The position numbers and the translations under genes are program-made. A stretch of DNA of 64,000 nucleotides. It comes from Bog-473 sp963743785 (GTDB lineage: Bacteria > Actinomycetota > Acidimicrobiia > Acidimicrobiales > RAAP-2). Shown in pieces: positions 35,032 to 44,162 of the stretch; the first letter of the stretch is position 1; each line of letters opens with the position of its first letter. The DNA lies in contig CAVURD010000017.1 of NCBI GenBank assembly GCA_963743785.1, forward strand, positions 1 to 64,000. The letters run 5' to 3'. The notes below the pieces were generated by a model. That model was not told the DNA's origin. It did not search any database and saw only the letters and a list, made by a program, of their open reading frames with translations.

Positions 35032-36962
35032 TCAGGGGGCGTAGAACACGTTGGTAACGGTGGTCGAGCCAAGTACTGCGTTTGTCGGATTGGTCAAGGT
35101 GATTGTCACCGACGGGTAACACGGCGTCGTGGTGTCACAACCAGTGACAGTCGTGGGGTTGACCGTGAGCGCTATCGTCGCGGTGGTCTGGCCGGGAGCA
35201 AAGGTCACCGTGCCCGAACTCGGGCTAAACGAAGAAGCAGCACCGGTCCACGCACCCCAATACAGTTGCGCGGCGGGTCCACCCGCCGATGTGAAGTCAA
35301 CTTGAACGGTACTGGTCGATGATTGGCTCAGCGTGACGCCAACGGACTCCGAAGGGTAGGTGAACACGCTCGAGCCGGCGAACGAGACGGTCACCGGGTT
35401 ATTGATGGTGACGTTGACGCCTGCACTGAATGCATCTCCAACTGAATTGGAGGCCTCAGACAATAGGGTGTACGAACCGTTGGGGACTGTGGTGGTGTCC
35501 CAACTGTCCAGCCATCCATAGCTGGTCGGAGTGGCCGTGCCGATCAGGTGACCGGAAAAACCGTAGGAGCCACCGAAGAGCAAGAACTCGACGCTGGCGG
35601 CATTGGAGGCATTTGCGTCCAAGGTGGCGGCCGTGCCGGACAGCGTCGCCCCCTTGGAAGGGATGAGAATGCTCGTGGCCGGCACCGGGTTCTTCACGGT
35701 AATGCTGACGCCAGTACTGAAGGTGCTCCCACCCGCGCCGAAGGCTTCTGACACCAGAGAGTACGAACCGTTGGGGACTGACGCGGTGTTCCAGCCGCAT
35801 AACCATCCGTAGATCGTTGGCGTGGCCGAGCAGAGCACCGGGGCGTTGAAGCCGAAAGAGCCGCCGAAGAGCCGGAACTCGACGCTGGTTGCGTTGGTGG
35901 CGGAAGCATCAAGGGTGGTCGATCCCGACAGCGTCGCCCCATTCGACGGGACTAGGACGCTCGTCGTCGGTGAAGGATTCGACCCGGTGGTGATGCGCCC
36001 GATGGTGTTGTCCAAAGGGTTCGTGAACCACAAGGCGCCGTCCGACCCGCTCGTGATCCCGGTCGGATCGCTGATGCCCGTTCCGGTGTAGTTGGTGACG
36101 ACCCCTGCCGTCGTGATGCGCCCGATGGAGTTATTCCCTGCGTTTGTGAACCACAAAGCGCCGTCCGGTCCGGTCGTGATCCCGTTGGGACTGCTGACGC
36201 CCGTTCCGGTGTAGTTGGTGACGGCCCCTGCCGTCGTGATGCGCCCGATGGAGTTGTTGAAATTGTTCGTGAACCACAAAGCGCCATCCGGTCCGGCCGT
36301 GATCCCGTCCGGACCGCTGATGTCCGAGCCGGTGTAGTTGGTGACGGCCCCTGCCGTCGTGATGCGCCCGATGGAGTTGTTGTTGAGGTTGGTGAACCAC
36401 AAGGCGCCGTCCGGCCCGGTCGTGATCCCCACCGGGCTGCTGATGCCGGTTCCCGTGTAGTTGGTGACGGCCCCTGCGGTCGTGATGCGCCCGATGGAGT
36501 CGTTCTTGAGGTTCGCGAACCACAAGGCGCCGTCCGGCCCGACCGTGATTCCCTCCGGGCTGCTGATGCCCGTTCCCGTGTAGTTGGTGACGGCCCCTGC
36601 CGTCGTGATGCGCCCGATGGAGTTGTTTGTAGCGTTCGTGAACCACAAGGCGCCGTCCGGCCCGGCGGAGATCCCCCCCGGACCGCTGATGCTCGGATCG
36701 GTGTAGTTGGTGACGGCTCCCGCCGTCGTGATGCGCCCGATGGAGTTGTTGTTCACGAACCACAAAGCGCCGTCCGGTCCGGCGGTGATTTCGATCGGAA
36801 GGCTAATGCTCGGATCGGTGTAGTCGGTGATCACCGGGGGGAAGCGCTGGCGGCCGAGGCGGACCACGGCACAACCAATGAGCTTGCGGCGAGCCCGATG
36901 CCCACGAAGAAGGCGATCACCTGTCTGCGGCGACCGCAAAAGGCCGAAGGGTGATACGGCAT
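35032..36962 (-). CDS. Secreted Vgb-like beta-propeller / Ig / Calx-beta-like protein (signal peptide out of frame)
   Basis: About 642 residues if a frameshift is repaired. ATG 36962 begins a signal peptide (RRRQVIAFFVGIGLAASSLV, cleaved near SASA) that stops after PR. One additional C in the C6 run at 36836-36841 would join it to VITDYTDPSISLP and the propeller. Seven blades of exactly 41 residues with GITVGPDGALWFANLKN resemble virginiamycin B lyase-type propellers. Two Ig-like modules and a Calx-beta-like C-terminal domain (SVTITLTNPTNAVLGSTTVT) follow. Export depends on the frame, so the homopolymer either switches the gene or is an error. Function unknown. Confidence 0.8.
35991..36820. 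repeat. 123-bp tandem repeat encoding propeller blades
   Basis: GATGCGCCCGATGG recurs at about 35991, 36115, 36238, 36361, 36484, 36607 and 36730, with exactly 123 bp between the last six. Nucleotide identity between units is high, indicating recent duplication or gene conversion. Confidence 0.88.
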
Positions 36963-37035
36963 CAGGGTGCCCTTCCGGCAGGCGTCCATCTGCCTGCAAC
37001 CAACCCTGGCTACTCTCGAAACGAGGCAGTGTCAA

Positions 37036-37837
37036 GGGAGCGCGGGTGACCGGAGTGTGCCCACTCGCCGCTCACCTTGAGGGTGTACTGCGAAATGGTC
37101 GCAGTCTTTGGCTGCTTATGCCTGTGTCGAAAGGCTCCTGGATTACCGGACCCAGGGGTTGTACGTTCTGGCGGCCCCGGTGTGGTCCGGCCAGGCGGTC
37201 GAGAAGTGGGCCAAGGCGACCGGGCGCACGATCAAGGGCAAGGGATATAGTCGCGCCAAAAGACCGGGCACGGGAGGCAGTCCCACTCCGGTCTCTGGCG
37301 GCCAGGAGTCGGAGATCCCGGCAGAGCAATTCTACCCAGCGTCCGCGGTTCAAGTGGGTCACCCCCCGGTGGGCACTATCTCCCAGTCGAGCCGATTGTG
37401 GGGCACATGGGGCAATCTGCCGGACATCCACAGGAGGTCCCGTGGGACGCATGCTGAGCAATGCGATCCCGTTCTGGTCAGCCCCGGGACGCCCCACGTC
37501 GTACGGCACGCGGCGAGGCGCAGGGCGTGCGGGTCGTCGACGTCGATCGCCCACACGAACGCCAACCGGAGTGAATTCAGAAGGAGGCGCCATCGCGGGC
37601 CCACGTTCAACTCCGGATGATTACGTCCGGGCCGAAACGGGCATAGCAGTTCTGAGGTTCGAGGCTGTCCGCTTCCGTGGGAATCGAAAGCGCCAGCAGT
37701 CGTGATAGTCGAGCGGAGGTCCCATGGACATGGCGGGCGCTGGCAATACGAGTTTCCGGCTCGGCGAACTCGAACTCGGGCCGGGTTGGGCTCCGTGACA
37801 CACAGGCCCCCTGGTATTAACGGGTAGTCGCAGGGCC
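37036..37837. other. Long stretch without recognisable genes
   Basis: About 800 bp. Several overlapping frames on both strands; none shows a known motif or good ribosome site. Probably decayed coding DNA. Confidence 0.4.
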
Positions 37838-38728
37838 GTGGACAAGCTAGCAATGCCTGCGCAGAAAATAGAGCTGCCCAGCGACGTGGCGAGCTGCTCG
37901 GCGGCGCGTCGCTTTGTTCGAGAGACCCTCGCCCAAGCAGCCGACGACCTCCGCGCCAATGCGTCACTTCTCGTCTCAGAAGTCATTACCAACGCCGTCT
38001 TGCATGCGAGTGGACCGGTGACGGTCGAAATCCAGCAAAAGGGCAGCGCCTACCGGATTGCGGTGAGTGATGGAAGCAGGACGCCCCCGACCGAAAAAGG
38101 CTATCGGGCGGACGATGCCACTGGCCGTGGTTTGCACCTGTTGGACAACCTTGCGGCCGCGTGGGGGTGGAAGCGGACCGGCCCCGGTAAGGTCGTCTGG
38201 TTCGATCTGCCGGTGCCCTTGGATGGCTCATTGTCACCTGGCCCCGAGCACGAGTCCATCGACAGTCCCTATCCGAGCGGGACACCGATCGCCCTGCTCG
38301 AAGCACCGATACAGAAGATGATCCGTACCGCCGCGCACTACGACGCTCTCTACCGTGAGTTTCGCCTCATCATGGAACTTGATCCCTCACATCTACAGGC
38401 CGTACCGGGACGCTTGCTGAGTTTGATCGATGCCCTAGGGGCTTCCTTCCTGGGCTTTGGGCGCTCTACGAAAGAAACGTGGGACACGGCCGTCAGTGAA
38501 AAGCGAGATACGGTCGACATGCATTTCCGCATTCCGTCCGAGGCCGGCCCCGCCGTCGTCCGGTACAACCGACTGTTGGACGAGGCTGACGACTACTGTC
38601 AGCGGGCCGAACTCTTGACTATCGCTCCGACTGACGAGGCTCTGGCCGTCCGACGATGGGCTTTCGGTCAGGTCGTCTGCCAGTGCCAGGGCGAACCGCC
38701 CACGCCTTGGTCTCGATGGCCTCACTAA
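37838..38728 (+). CDS. RsbW/anti-sigma-like ATP-binding protein with extra C-terminal domain
   Basis: 296 residues from GTG 37838 (AGGG upstream). Residues about 8-130 form an HATPase_c_2 domain: N box SLLVSEVITNAVLHASGPV, G1-like VSDGSRTPP, G2-like GRGLHLLDNLAAAWGW and WFDLPV. Such domains act as anti-sigma kinases or serine/threonine switch kinases. A helical C-terminal domain of about 150 residues (LYREFRLIMELDPSHLQAVP) is an addition to the RsbW core and has no clear match. No sigma factor or antagonist gene is adjacent. Confidence 0.78.
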   Translation: MDKLAMPAQKIELPSDVASCSAARRFVRETLAQAADDLRANASLLVSEVITNAVLHASGPVTVEIQQKGSAYRIAVSDGSRTPPTEKGYRADDATGRGLHLLDNLAAAWGWKRTGPGKVVWFDLPVPLDGSLSPGPEHESIDSPYPSGTPIALLEAPIQKMIRTAAHYDALYREFRLIMELDPSHLQAVPGRLLSLIDALGASFLGFGRSTKETWDTAVSEKRDTVDMHFRIPSEAGPAVVRYNRLLDEADDYCQRAELLTIAPTDEALAVRRWAFGQVVCQCQGEPPTPWSRWPH

Positions 38729-39142
38729 TGGGCGCTTCGGAAAATGAGACACTCTTCTCCGCGGCAGCGGACCACGAGGAGACGCAAGCGTGCCGGGCCA
38801 ACCCGGACTAGAGGTCAGACACGACCAGGAGTTGCGGGGAGCAGGCCGAGAATCAGCACAGAGGCACGTAGCGGTCATGCCCGATCTGGCGAGAAGTGGG
38901 CAGAGCAGCCAGAGCCCCACGCTCCACGTGCCTCCTTCTTTGAAAGGAAGCCGCTTGGCTGTGAACGTCACATGAGATTACAAAGCGCTGCAGGCTCGTA
39001 CGGATCCTCCCCAGAACGTACGGCGCAAGCTTCGAGAACACGAAGCCGCATACAATTGGGCATAGGTGGGATCCGTCCAAATTGATGATGACGACCATTT
39101 GGTTTTCAAGAAATCACGTGACCAACCGGGAATCGCCGTTGC
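38729..39142. other. Stretch without recognisable genes
   Basis: About 410 bp. A 27-codon frame overlaps the stop of the preceding gene (TAATG), but nothing else is supported. Confidence 0.35.
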
Positions 39143-39420
39143 CTAACTGGCTCGATACATGGGTGTCATTCGCGCATTGACCAGTTCGTCGGCGTGCCGT
39201 TCGCGGCTCCACACCTTCGTCCAGCCATCGAGGAACTTCCACCGCCCGACCCACGCCACCGGCTCCATGCAGTGCCGGCCCCGACCGACCGGGTTCTCGT
39301 GGACCCTCCGCCAGCATCGACCTCCTGAGCGAAGAGTCCCGGGGCCGACCGTGCCGATGCCGTGCCTACCTCGTGGCCGATGTTTAACTCCTCGTCCCCC
39401 CGGGTAGTTCTCGCCAACCA
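39143..39420 (-). pseudogene. Small Cys/His/Trp-rich family, copy C (frameshifted)
   Basis: One frame carries SARSAPGLFAQE; after a lost G near 39325 the next frame carries GGRCWRRVHENPVGRGRHCM and EPVAWVGRWKFLDGWTKVWS, ending RERHADELVNAR. Closest in sequence to copies A and D. Confidence 0.6.
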
Positions 39421-39522
39421 CCTGAACGCGCAGAAACCGGGCGGAAGGGAAATCTCGGCCCGGTTTCTGCCAAACGGAGTCGGCTATCCGTTCGCCAGCA
39501 TGGTAACCAGGCGAATTCGAAT

Positions 39523-39752
39523 CTAACCAGCGAAAGTTTTTTCCAATAAGCGCCGCACTCCCACCAGCGTGTCCGCGTATCGCTCGCACCACCACACCTT
39601 CGTCCAGCCATCAAGGAACTTCCACCGCCCGACCCACGCCACCGGCTCCGTGCAGTGGCCTGGTCCTCGTAGACCATTCGCCAGCACCGACCCCTTGGGC
39701 GAGGAGCCCCAGTTCCGACCGTGCCGACCGGTTGTAGATCGATCGATGCGTC
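39523..39752 (-). pseudogene. Small Cys/His/Trp-rich family, copy D (frameshifted)
   Basis: GRCWRMVYEDQ in one frame, HCTEPVAWVGRWKFLDGWTK and VWWCERYADTLVGVRRLLEK in another, stop at 39523-39525. At least two indels separate the pieces, including a short internal loss after YEDQ. About 100 bp from copy C in the same orientation. Confidence 0.6.
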
Positions 39753-39858
39753 CACGAGCCGACGCTCCTCGTGTTCAGGACTAGGGGTGCGCCTTGCCGG
39801 CGATTGGGGTCACCCTGGTGCTCCCGCAGCCATGCCAGCCGAGTACTCAGGCCCGCCG

Positions 39859-41055
39859 TCAGGTCTCTGAAGCCCCTCCGAACCTATCGGATAGCCAGGA
39901 GAACACGACCTCCTGCCACACGAGTTGACCCATGCCTTCGCAATGTCCGCCCGCACCATCGGCGATGGAGAAACCGTGGAACTCCTTCTCGCACGTGAGG
40001 GCATCGAAGAGCTTGCTGCTCTGACTCGCAAAGTCTCCTTCGCCTTCTGTCACGAGAGTGGGGCATGCGATGTCCTCGGCATGTCCTTCCAATGTGTAGG
40101 TGCCAAGCAGCCGGAGCCAGTCGCCAAAGGATGTGGCCCCCATGGCGGCCATGCGCGACCCATAAAACTCCCGGTTCCGATCACCGGTAAGGAACCCGTC
40201 CAGTTGTGCGTCCATCGCCTGCTCGGCGCTCAGGACTTTCTCCCAGTCCTCGGCGCTGAACATATCGATGAAACGCGACGTGAAGTCATATTGGCCCGGG
40301 TCAGCGACCAGGGCACGGACTCGGTGTTCTCGGCTGACTCCACGGGGCCCCAGGTAGCCCCCCAAGCTTCGACCGACCAGGGCGAGGGCATCGGCGGACA
40401 CGTACGGCAATCCGAGGGCCCAGTCCACAACGGGAGTAAGCACCGATTCGAAGTCGGGCCGCATGGTCACGCCGTCCTCGATCAGCAGACCACCCTGACC
40501 CGGACCGTCCCACGTCACGGCGTTCCAACCCTGGGCCAACGCAGAGTGCGCTCCGTACTTGAACATCTCCTCACAGGTCCCGTCGAAACCGCCGGGAATC
40601 AGCACCGTGGGGCGGGGCTGTTCATCGTCAACCTTCGGACGGAACATGTAGCCAGGGAGCGGGACGGGGTCGAATGGAATCGACACTGGATCGGCCGCAA
40701 AGCGCTGGAAGGGAAATGAGCGGCGAAAGAGATCGCGCTGTCCCCGGTAGGCGTCTTGCACTCTCGTATCGGTGATGTCGTGTCGGAGGAAGAAATACGA
40801 CTGTCGCCGGTATTCGGCAGCTCGCAGATAGCCATGTCTCGCCATCTCCGATCGACCCCTCAGCGCCGCTCGATCAGCGGCGTTCGTCGCCGCGGTGGCC
40901 GTCCGATCCCACTCGGAATACCAAGCGGCATAGTCACCAGGTTCAACCCGTTGTGCCGTGGCGATCGCCTCGCCAAGGTCGGCTGCACCGACATACGCCC
41001 CGATGAGAGTTCTCGAGAGTTGCGCATCCATATCCGCGTCCTCATGCAAGGCCAC
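39859..41055 (-). CDS. Alpha/beta hydrolase, FrsA/DUF1100-like
   Basis: 398 residues. An N-terminal helical region (about 1-130) precedes an alpha/beta hydrolase domain: oxyanion region TVLIPGGFDGTCEEMFKYGA, nucleophile elbow ALVGRSLGGYLGPR (Ser), Asp in CPTLVTEGEGDF and His in AGGHCEGMGQLVW. The layout matches 2,6-dihydroxypseudooxynicotine hydrolase and FrsA-like carbon-carbon or ester hydrolases. Substrate unknown. Intact, standing alone. Confidence 0.85.
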   Translation of the reverse strand: MALHEDADMDAQLSRTLIGAYVGAADLGEAIATAQRVEPGDYAAWYSEWDRTATAATNAADRAALRGRSEMARHGYLRAAEYRRQSYFFLRHDITDTRVQDAYRGQRDLFRRSFPFQRFAADPVSIPFDPVPLPGYMFRPKVDDEQPRPTVLIPGGFDGTCEEMFKYGAHSALAQGWNAVTWDGPGQGGLLIEDGVTMRPDFESVLTPVVDWALGLPYVSADALALVGRSLGGYLGPRGVSREHRVRALVADPGQYDFTSRFIDMFSAEDWEKVLSAEQAMDAQLDGFLTGDRNREFYGSRMAAMGATSFGDWLRLLGTYTLEGHAEDIACPTLVTEGEGDFASQSSKLFDALTCEKEFHGFSIADGAGGHCEGMGQLVWQEVVFSWLSDRFGGASET

Positions 41056-41165
41056 CGGAGAACCTCCCTTGATCTGACTCGTGTCCCGATTCCTCTCAAC
41101 CCTTCGACACGGTACAAGCGGGATCGCAGGTTATGCAGCCCGCGCTGATCACTGTACGTTGATGA

Positions 41166-41330
41166 CTACCTCGGGCGCAGTACTCCCCGTCTCAACGAAG
41201 CAATGACCGTGCGGAGTGAGCGCACGTTTCGAGGGGACCTCGCTCCCCGAGGACTGTGCGCGGAAACGTCGAACTCCTGCGCCCTCTCCTGCTGGATGAC
41301 CTGAGCCAGGGCGTAGTTCAAGGTCTGCAT
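41166..41330 (-). CDS. Small basic protein of unknown function
   Basis: 54 residues from ATG 41330 with GAAGGAGAACGCC directly upstream, an excellent ribosome site. Sequence MQTLNYALAQVIQQERAQEF followed by an Arg/Ser-rich tail ending RRGVLRPR. No known family. The strong translation signal is the main support. Confidence 0.5.
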   Translation of the reverse strand: MQTLNYALAQVIQQERAQEFDVSAHSPRGARSPRNVRSLRTVIASLRRGVLRPR

Positions 41331-41514
41331 GGCGTTCTCCTTCCTGTCGTGCGTTGCCACGTTGGCGAAGCGTTCCATAGACGTGTGACGGGTCGAGCAA
41401 CTCAGATTCATCGCGGGGAGGGGTAATGGACCACTGACCTGCCGAAACACTTGGTCTACCGGCTCCAAAGGCCCACTCTGCCGACCTCGCCGGGGTCTGG
41501 TAGACCCTTCGACC

Positions 41515-42501
41515 ATGCGGGTGCTCGTCACCGGAAGCTCGGGGCATCTCGGACGAGCTCTCGTCCGAGTCCTGAAGTCTGAGGGCTACGAGGTCATAGG
41601 CCTCGACCTGCTCGCGTCGGCAGAGACGGACACCGTCGGATCGATCACCGACCGACCGCTCGTCCGGCGCTGCATGGCCGAGGTGGGAGCGGTCATCCAC
41701 ACGGCTACCCTCCACAAACCCCACGTCGGCACGCACAGCCGCCAGGAGTTCGTCGACACGAATGTCACTGGCACGCTTTCACTTTTGGAAGGGGCAACAG
41801 AGGCCGGAGTCGGCTGTTTCGTCCTGACCAGTACAACGAGCATCTTCGGGCGGTCCCTCGTCCCGCCGCCCGGCGCCCCGGCGTCATGGATCACCGAGGA
41901 TGTCGTGCCGGTGTCCAAGAACATCTATGGCGCGACCAAGATTGCCGCGGAGGAGCTCGGCCAACTCTTCCATCTCGACCACGGCCTGCCCTGCATGGTC
42001 CTGCGGACCTCCCGCTTCTTCCCCGAGCCCGACGACAATCCCGAAGTGCGTAACTCCTACGTCGACGCCAATATCAAGATCAACGAGCTCCTCTACCGCA
42101 GGGTCGACATTGAGGACGTGGTGAGCGCCCATCTCCTCGCTCTGCGTCAAGGGAGTTCCATCGGGTTCGGGCGTTACATCATCAGCGCCACGACGCCGTT
42201 CGGACGTGGCGACCTGGCTGAGCTGCGGTCAGACGCGCCATCGGTGGTACGCCGCCTGTTCCCCGAATGCGAGGACATCTACGCCCGCCGTGGCTGGCGT
42301 CTCTTCCCGAGCATCGAGCGTGTCTACGTGAACACACATACACGAGACGAGCTCGGCTGGTCACCCCGCTACGACTTCGGACGTGCTCTGGCCTGCCTCC
42401 GGGGCGACACGGATCCGAGAAGCCCCTTGGCGGTTGAGATCGGGGCCAAGGGCAACCACGCCACCTCGACCTATCCCTACACGCAGGGCCAGATCAAATA
42501 G
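41515..42501 (+). CDS. NAD(P)-dependent epimerase/dehydratase (extended SDR)
   Basis: 328 residues. Rossmann motif VTGSSGHLGRALV at the N-terminus, catalytic YGATKIAAEELG (Tyr-x3-Lys) and substrate-loop LRTSRFFPEPDD. Typical of UDP-sugar epimerases and related nucleotide-sugar or steroid-like dehydrogenases. No neighbouring pathway genes indicate the substrate. Intact. Confidence 0.88.
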   Translation: MRVLVTGSSGHLGRALVRVLKSEGYEVIGLDLLASAETDTVGSITDRPLVRRCMAEVGAVIHTATLHKPHVGTHSRQEFVDTNVTGTLSLLEGATEAGVGCFVLTSTTSIFGRSLVPPPGAPASWITEDVVPVSKNIYGATKIAAEELGQLFHLDHGLPCMVLRTSRFFPEPDDNPEVRNSYVDANIKINELLYRRVDIEDVVSAHLLALRQGSSIGFGRYIISATTPFGRGDLAELRSDAPSVVRRLFPECEDIYARRGWRLFPSIERVYVNTHTRDELGWSPRYDFGRALACLRGDTDPRSPLAVEIGAKGNHATSTYPYTQGQIK

Positions 42502-42705
42502 CGATGACCGGACTTCCAGCTAGAGATTCGGGACACGATGGCGGCTCGATGAGGCCATGAAGTGGAACTTTTAGAACCCCGGGTACTGCTCGCCTGCCGT
42601 TGAGCCCGGCTCGGCCTAGAGTTCGGAGCGACTGCGAGCCGGCGCATCCCGGATGGTCTGTTTCGGCAGACAAAGGGGAGTCGTTGATCCACAAGGGAGA
42701 AGGCG

Positions 42706-43128
42706 ATGCGATTCAACCACATGGAGCTGACCTTTCCGATCGGTCGCCTCACCAGGGAGTTTCGTGAGGAAATTGACGCTTTCTACTCCTCGATCTTCGG
42801 ATGGAGGGCGCTGGACACCGAGGTGGTCGGGCAGTCGTGTCATTTGCTATTGCCCGATCCCGACCAGTTCATCCTCCTGGCCGAGAGCAACAAGCCCATG
42901 AGCTCGCCCGGCTACGACCACCTCGGATTGCTGCAGGACACGCGCGAGGAAGTCGATGACCTGCTGGTTGCGTGCGAGCGCTACGCCGACAAGGACGATC
43001 GAGTCAAGATTGTGCGCTACGACGATCTCGTCTACCCCGAATTGACGGTTCACGCCTTCTACGTCAAGTACCTGTTGCCGATCTACTTCGACGTGCAAAG
43101 CATGGAGCGACCACCCACCGAGGACTGA
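42706..43128 (+). CDS. VOC/glyoxalase-fold protein
   Basis: 140 residues from ATG 42706, preceded by AGGGAGAAGGCG. MRFNHMELTFPIGRL places a His at the first metal position; FYSSIFGWRALDTEV, YDHLGLLQDTREEVDDLL and LPIYFDVQSME follow the VOC beta-alpha-beta-beta-beta pattern. Possible dioxygenase, glyoxalase or binding role; unassigned. Confidence 0.75.
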   Translation: MRFNHMELTFPIGRLTREFREEIDAFYSSIFGWRALDTEVVGQSCHLLLPDPDQFILLAESNKPMSSPGYDHLGLLQDTREEVDDLLVACERYADKDDRVKIVRYDDLVYPELTVHAFYVKYLLPIYFDVQSMERPPTED

Positions 43129-43290
43129 CCATCCCTTCTCGCAGTGACCCGCCATCGCGGGTCCGGTGCGTCCGGGAGCAGAGCCCAGATGTGGCGTGGT
43201 CGGCGAACCCCTGCCAGTCGATCACGACACAACCTCATCGTCGACGTTCGAACCTCCGTGGTGGGTGCTTCCGCGACGGCGGGCCCAACC

Positions 43291-44115
43291 TCAGGATTTG
43301 CCGCCCTCGTACACCTCGGTGAAGAGGCCACCTTGGGCCGCCTCGGCCCCGGCCCTTCCTCCGCCTCGACCGCGGAGCACAAAGGCGATACCGACGGCGA
43401 GCACGGCTCCGGCGATCGGACCGGCCACATAGACCCAGTACCCGGTGAAGGTGGTGGAGGCCAGGTCGGGCCCGAAGGTGCGGGCCGGGTTCATGGAAGC
43501 CCCCGAGATGGGGCTGCCCCACAGACCGGCCAGGGCGATGTAGCCCCCGACCCCGAAGGCACCGATAATGCCGATGTTCTGGGCCCCGGAGGCCGTGCCC
43601 AGGATCACGCTGACCAGTCCCACGGTCAAGATCAGCTCCATCCAGAAGGCGGCCAGGTTGGAGTAGCCGTGGGCGGGATAGTTGGAGCCGTAGGTGGCCG
43701 ACACGTTGACCACGGCGTGCAGGAAGAGCGCGGCCAACGTGGCGCCGATCAGTTGCACCACGACGTAACCGGGCACCCGCCGCCACGGGAAGTCGCGGCG
43801 CAGGGCGAAGGCGATGCTGACGGCCGGGTTCAGGTGCGCGCCCGACACCTTGCCCATGAACAAGATGATGGCCATGACCATCAGTCCGGGCGCCACCACG
43901 GCGGCCTGGCGGCTGATCACGCCCGGAAAGGCGTGGCCCATCATGCCGGCACCGGCGGCCACCAGGACGAGGAAGAACGTGCCGAGCAGCTCGGAGGACA
44001 GGCGGCGCCACCCCTGACGTGGATCGTTGAAGTTGTTGATGCGCTCGATGACACCCTGCTCGTAGCGGGTCAGCACGCCTTCGGTCGGGAGTTCCTGCTC
44101 AGGGCTCATGGTCAC
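43291..44115 (-). CDS. MIP-family aquaporin/aquaglyceroporin
   Basis: 274 residues with six helices and two perfect half-helix motifs, SGAHLNPAVS and SGASMNPARTFGPD. A 35-residue charged N-terminus (VLTRYEQGVIERINNFNDPR) precedes the first helix, and the Gly/Arg-rich tail ends EVYEGGKS. The start may be ATG 44115 or the ATG two codons later. Placed 47 bp after the GMC oxidoreductase gene on the same strand, suggesting water or polyol movement linked to that enzyme. Confidence 0.93.
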   Translation of the reverse strand: MTMSPEQELPTEGVLTRYEQGVIERINNFNDPRQGWRRLSSELLGTFFLVLVAAGAGMMGHAFPGVISRQAAVVAPGLMVMAIILFMGKVSGAHLNPAVSIAFALRRDFPWRRVPGYVVVQLIGATLAALFLHAVVNVSATYGSNYPAHGYSNLAAFWMELILTVGLVSVILGTASGAQNIGIIGAFGVGGYIALAGLWGSPISGASMNPARTFGPDLASTTFTGYWVYVAGPIAGAVLAVGIAFVLRGRGGGRAGAEAAQGGLFTEVYEGGKS

Positions 44116-44162
44116 CTCATGGTGGGCTGAGTGTGGGAGCCCTCAGTATGGCCTGTTCACGG

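Noticed and set aside
37072..37967. Overlapping frames in the 37-kb gap
   Set aside because: No motif, mutually antisense, Arg/Pro-rich composition typical of spurious frames in GC-rich DNA.
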